Source: Ectobacillus polymachus (lineage in GTDB: Bacteria; Bacillota; Bacilli; Bacillales; Bacillaceae_G). From it: 64,000 bases of DNA. The stretch lies in assembly GCF_048159605.1 (NCBI RefSeq), contig NZ_JBLREB010000001.1:186001-250000 (forward strand). The letters are read 5' to 3'. The notes under the pieces are model-generated. The model did no database searches. It saw only the letters and a program-made list of their open reading frames with translations, and was not told the origin of the DNA. The translations under genes were made by a program, and so were the position numbers. Positions 61,107-64,000 of the stretch are shown piece after piece; within the stretch, counting starts at the first letter, position 1, and each line of letters opens with the position of its first letter.

Positions 61107-64000
61107 GTGTTTGAATTATTTCAATCTCACTTGCGAAGTGTAAAGAGGGAAATCGAAAAGTATTCTAATTCTATTCCGTCTCTTGCCAATTATCATCTTT
61201 TACATTCACAACGGCTTCAAGATAAAATGCTTCATCCACAATTTGTTATTTCCGTAGTGGGGGCAGCGAAAGTTGGAAAATCATCGTTTATTAATGCCCT
61301 GCTAGGGGAAGATTTTATTCCAAATGGGGAAACGTTGCGTTCTAGTTTTGTTACAAAAATTATCTTTTCTGATCATGATGATCAGGTACTCGTGCAATCC
61401 AAAGATGGAGAAAGAGTCATCAAGGGACAACCGTTAACCTATGCTTTTCATCAGGATGTGAAAGAGGAAGCTGCGACAGAGGGTGCACTGCAATATGTAG
61501 TTCGTCATAAATTTCATGCACTCAGAGAGCATGACCCCCATGAACTAATTGATTTTATTGTGATGGATACACCGAGTGTAGACCTAGAAACAAGTGATGA
61601 TCATACGTTGGCAGCATTCGAAGAGGTCGTGCAGCAAACGGATTTATTATTGTATGTGTTTGACGTAAGTAATCCGCAAGATGAGACTACCTTACGTGCA
61701 TTAGCCGATATTCGTCCCGATTTGTTAGAGGACGCTATTTTTATCGTAAATAAGATGGATTATCGCGCCACTTCACATTTTGATGAGGAAGCATCTGTAC
61801 AAGACATATGGCAGCTGCTCCAATCATACGGTGTGCACAATCCGAAATTGATTCCCGCTAGTGCGAAAACGGCTCTCTTTACCCGAATGATTCAAAAAGG
61901 GATGCAGCATTCTGAATTTTATTGGCAAGAACTCGCATCATACATACCTGAACAAGAACTTCAACAAGCAACTGATGAAAGTGAACTATTTCAATCGCTT
62001 CTTAAGAAAAGCGGTATACCAATGATTGAGGAAGATATTCTAGCTCCTGCCTTTATCCATCTAAGAGAGGCTGCAAGATATGCAATGCAAAAAGGGGTTA
62101 TGCGGTACGTTGGACAAATGAGCAAAGACTTTGGAAAAAACGTACAAAAGCTTTCTTGGTATGCACAGCAAAAGCAGCTGGTGAAGCAAGAAATAGAAGA
62201 ACATATGAATCAGCTTACCTCGTTAATGGCAGAACACCATACCATTGCTGAGCGTTTAAAGGAACAAACATCGCAGGCTGCTTCACTCCTTAAAAAGGAT
62301 GAGACGATGCGCCCCTTTTCGTTTCAAATGCCTGCTTATGTGTACCATACAGTGAACGAAGGCTTTGAAGGGAAAGAAGAGGCTTTAGATGAGGCACGTA
62401 AATTGCTAGCGCTTTGGATGAAGAAAGAAATAGAGGATATTCCGGAAAAGGTAAGTGCCTTTTATAACTTAGGCTTACAAGACTCCTCTAAGAGCTACTT
62501 TGGGCTTATCTATGATGTAGCACGTAAGGAATTAGCACGGTTGAATCAAGCTATTTATGAATATGGGCTGCATTATCCAAAAACAATAGACTTTCTTTCA
62601 GATCCAAAGCAAGTAGACCCGCATCAAATGGAAATAATGGGGAAACGAGCTATCGTTCGGAATATGAAAATGTATGATAATAAAATCAACATTGAATCGT
62701 ATAAAACGCCTTATAAGGATAAGGTTCTTCTCGTTTTTCATAAAACCAAATATGTAACAAACTATAAATATAGTATAGAAGAGGCAGTACATTTTGCTGA
62801 GCAAGATTTAAATGGAAAAATAGAACAATTTTCGGAAATGTATTTCGAAGAGTATATGCTAGAGAAATATGAGAATTATCCGAAACGAGTGTGCCTAAGT
62901 GCAAGAAATGAAATCGATCATTCTTTGCAGGCCATTGAGCAAGTGATAATGCAGCTGAAAGAAGAGCTGAAGCAAATCGATGCAGAGCTTGGTGAAATGC
63001 AAGATGAAATGTCTCTTATTACTGAATTGCAGCATCGTATTGACAATCGCTCTAAGCTTATAACAGCAACGGAACGAATGAATGTTGCCAATGGTGAAAA
63101 TCTTACAACTCGGTTAGATCATGCAACTTCAGGAACGACGTTTTTCTTAGATGAAGGTGAATTTATTTTAACAGCAGAAACGTTCTATAAATCAGCAGCC
63201 TTCGTTGGGAAAGGGAAGGAAAAGACGAAACTGATTGTAAAACGTCCGCTTGCCAATTCCAATACTCATGATTCGTTCTTCTTTGAAGATATTACGATCG
63301 AAATCGACCATTCAGAAGATGTCGCTTTTGCTATTGATGGCTATTCGTTTATCGCAGAAAATTGCAGTATCTATGCAAATTCGCCGGCACAAGTAGTGAT
63401 GGACGTGAAAGGTGCAACGGAAGGTAGTATTCATGATTGTCTCTTTAATGGTGGTCAGGTCACAATTGCATCAAGTAGAAAATTTCACATTTCAACCTCG
63501 GCGTTTATGAATCATGGGACAGCAATATCCTTACTCGCATCAACACAGGCAACAGTGATGGGAAACTTCTTTGAAGGAAGTGAGTATACTTCCATTCATT
63601 GCAAAGAAGAATCAATGGGATGTATAACAAATAATCATTTCTCAAATTCTGCTCAATACAGTATCATTTGCCGCGATGCATCTAAGGCAACAATTGAAAA
63701 GAACAAATTAGAGGGATCGAAGGTATGTGCCATATTTATGACGGATAAGGCTAAGCCTATAATCTCAGAAAATACGTATCGTAAGAATAAAGCTTGTGTA
63801 ATCCTTGATAAATTTGCGGCTTCTAAACTTACAGGCAATACAATGATTGAAAATGAGAGCGGAATTACCATGCGAGAAGATAGCGAGCTTGAACTTTTGA
63901 AAAACAAACTTGAGTCCAATGAAAAAAATGGATTAACGCTTATAGACCGGGCAAATATTCCTACCTGTATGGAAAATACCTTTCTGCATAATCAGAAAAA
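61107..64000 (+). CDS. Dynamin-like GTPase fused to a right-handed beta-helix domain (partial)
   Basis: An uninterrupted frame of 964 codons runs from GTG 61107 (8 bases after GAGGAGG) off the window end. G1 is GAAKVGKSS (52-60), G3 is DTPS near 154, G4 is NKMD (215-218), as in dynamin-like/large GTPases of the membrane-remodelling class. Residues 225-590 are helical; 595-660 form a coiled coil (QVIMQLKEELKQIDAELG). From about 672 the sequence switches to short beta repeats with N/G turns (GNTMIENESGITMR, NHGTAISLLAST, NNHFSNSAQYSII), typical of NosD/pectate-lyase-like beta-helices. I know of no characterised protein with this order; whether it acts on membranes or a surface polymer is unknown. 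Confidence 0.85.
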   Translation, partial: MFELFQSHLRSVKREIEKYSNSIPSLANYHLLHSQRLQDKMLHPQFVISVVGAAKVGKSSFINALLGEDFIPNGETLRSSFVTKIIFSDHDDQVLVQSKDGERVIKGQPLTYAFHQDVKEEAATEGALQYVVRHKFHALREHDPHELIDFIVMDTPSVDLETSDDHTLAAFEEVVQQTDLLLYVFDVSNPQDETTLRALADIRPDLLEDAIFIVNKMDYRATSHFDEEASVQDIWQLLQSYGVHNPKLIPASAKTALFTRMIQKGMQHSEFYWQELASYIPEQELQQATDESELFQSLLKKSGIPMIEEDILAPAFIHLREAARYAMQKGVMRYVGQMSKDFGKNVQKLSWYAQQKQLVKQEIEEHMNQLTSLMAEHHTIAERLKEQTSQAASLLKKDETMRPFSFQMPAYVYHTVNEGFEGKEEALDEARKLLALWMKKEIEDIPEKVSAFYNLGLQDSSKSYFGLIYDVARKELARLNQAIYEYGLHYPKTIDFLSDPKQVDPHQMEIMGKRAIVRNMKMYDNKINIESYKTPYKDKVLLVFHKTKYVTNYKYSIEEAVHFAEQDLNGKIEQFSEMYFEEYMLEKYENYPKRVCLSARNEIDHSLQAIEQVIMQLKEELKQIDAELGEMQDEMSLITELQHRIDNRSKLITATERMNVANGENLTTRLDHATSGTTFFLDEGEFILTAETFYKSAAFVGKGKEKTKLIVKRPLANSNTHDSFFFEDITIEIDHSEDVAFAIDGYSFIAENCSIYANSPAQVVMDVKGATEGSIHDCLFNGGQVTIASSRKFHISTSAFMNHGTAISLLASTQATVMGNFFEGSEYTSIHCKEESMGCITNNHFSNSAQYSIICRDASKATIEKNKLEGSKVCAIFMTDKAKPIISENTYRKNKACVILDKFAASKLTGNTMIENESGITMREDSELELLKNKLESNEKNGLTLIDRANIPTCMENTFLHNQK

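Overview
The window is AT-rich DNA from a low-GC Gram-positive, most likely a member of the Bacillaceae. The evidence is AGGAGG-type ribosome binding sites with frequent TTG and GTG starts, T-box control of thrS, LacI-type operators, NikR with an ECF nickel transporter, a two-component Ku/LigD repair system and a Bacillus-like phenylacetate cluster. I cannot fix the genus from the sequence alone.

Layout. 1-880: 5' end of thrS (minus) behind two tandem T-box leaders. 950-3607: a MerR-type regulator divergent from a CMD-family protein and an MFS exporter with an extra C-terminal domain. 3.9-7.7 kb: small membrane and hypothetical genes, a PaiB-like protein, an aminotransferase remnant and a 21-bp periodic repeat array. 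7.7-11 kb: LigD polymerase, separate DNA ligase, Ku and a DUF1697 protein, all on minus. 11.2-14.4 kb: nikR and the nikMN-Q-O nickel transporter. 14.6-24.9 kb: a LacI-family regulator followed by two units that carry the same leader and perfect 14-16 bp operators. They encode a glycerophosphodiesterase-like protein, an unknown protein, a complete ABC importer, a PHP-domain hydrolase and a MATE transporter. 24.9-25.8 kb: a large 21-bp periodic repeat array. 25.9-37.2 kb: tatA, tatC, a Tat-exported membrane-bound NiFe hydrogenase (small subunit, large subunit, cytochrome b, protease, four-cysteine accessory protein) and the full hypABFCDE set. 37.3-44.1 kb: ABC1-family kinase, GT2 glycosyltransferase, broken galU, a retropepsin-like protease pair and hypotheticals. 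44.2-57.2 kb: phenylacetate catabolism (paaK, paaABCD, EthD-like, paaF/G-like, ALDH, paaH, paaJ, another hydratase, paaX, paaY-like) plus a nitronate monooxygenase-like gene. 57.2-64 kb: MFS transporter, a TnpA-HTH/TnpB fusion remnant of an IS607-type element, a membrane-anchored GRDP-like protein with a Cys/Ser tail, and a large dynamin-like GTPase fused to a beta-helix that runs off the window end.

How it fits together. NikR and NikMNQO would supply nickel; HypA-F and the HyaD-like protease would mature the hydrogenase; TatA/TatC would export it folded; cytochrome b would pass electrons to quinone. The paa cluster would take phenylacetate through phenylacetyl-CoA, epoxidation, isomerisation, ring opening and beta-oxidation to acetyl-CoA and succinyl-CoA under PaaX. 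The LacI block looks like a regulon for importing and cleaving a phosphodiester-like or sugar-like substrate, but the substrate is not identified.

The least conventional items are the GTPase/beta-helix fusion at the right end, the in-frame TnpA-HTH/TnpB fusion, the two 21-bp periodic arrays, and the LacI regulon with duplicated leaders.
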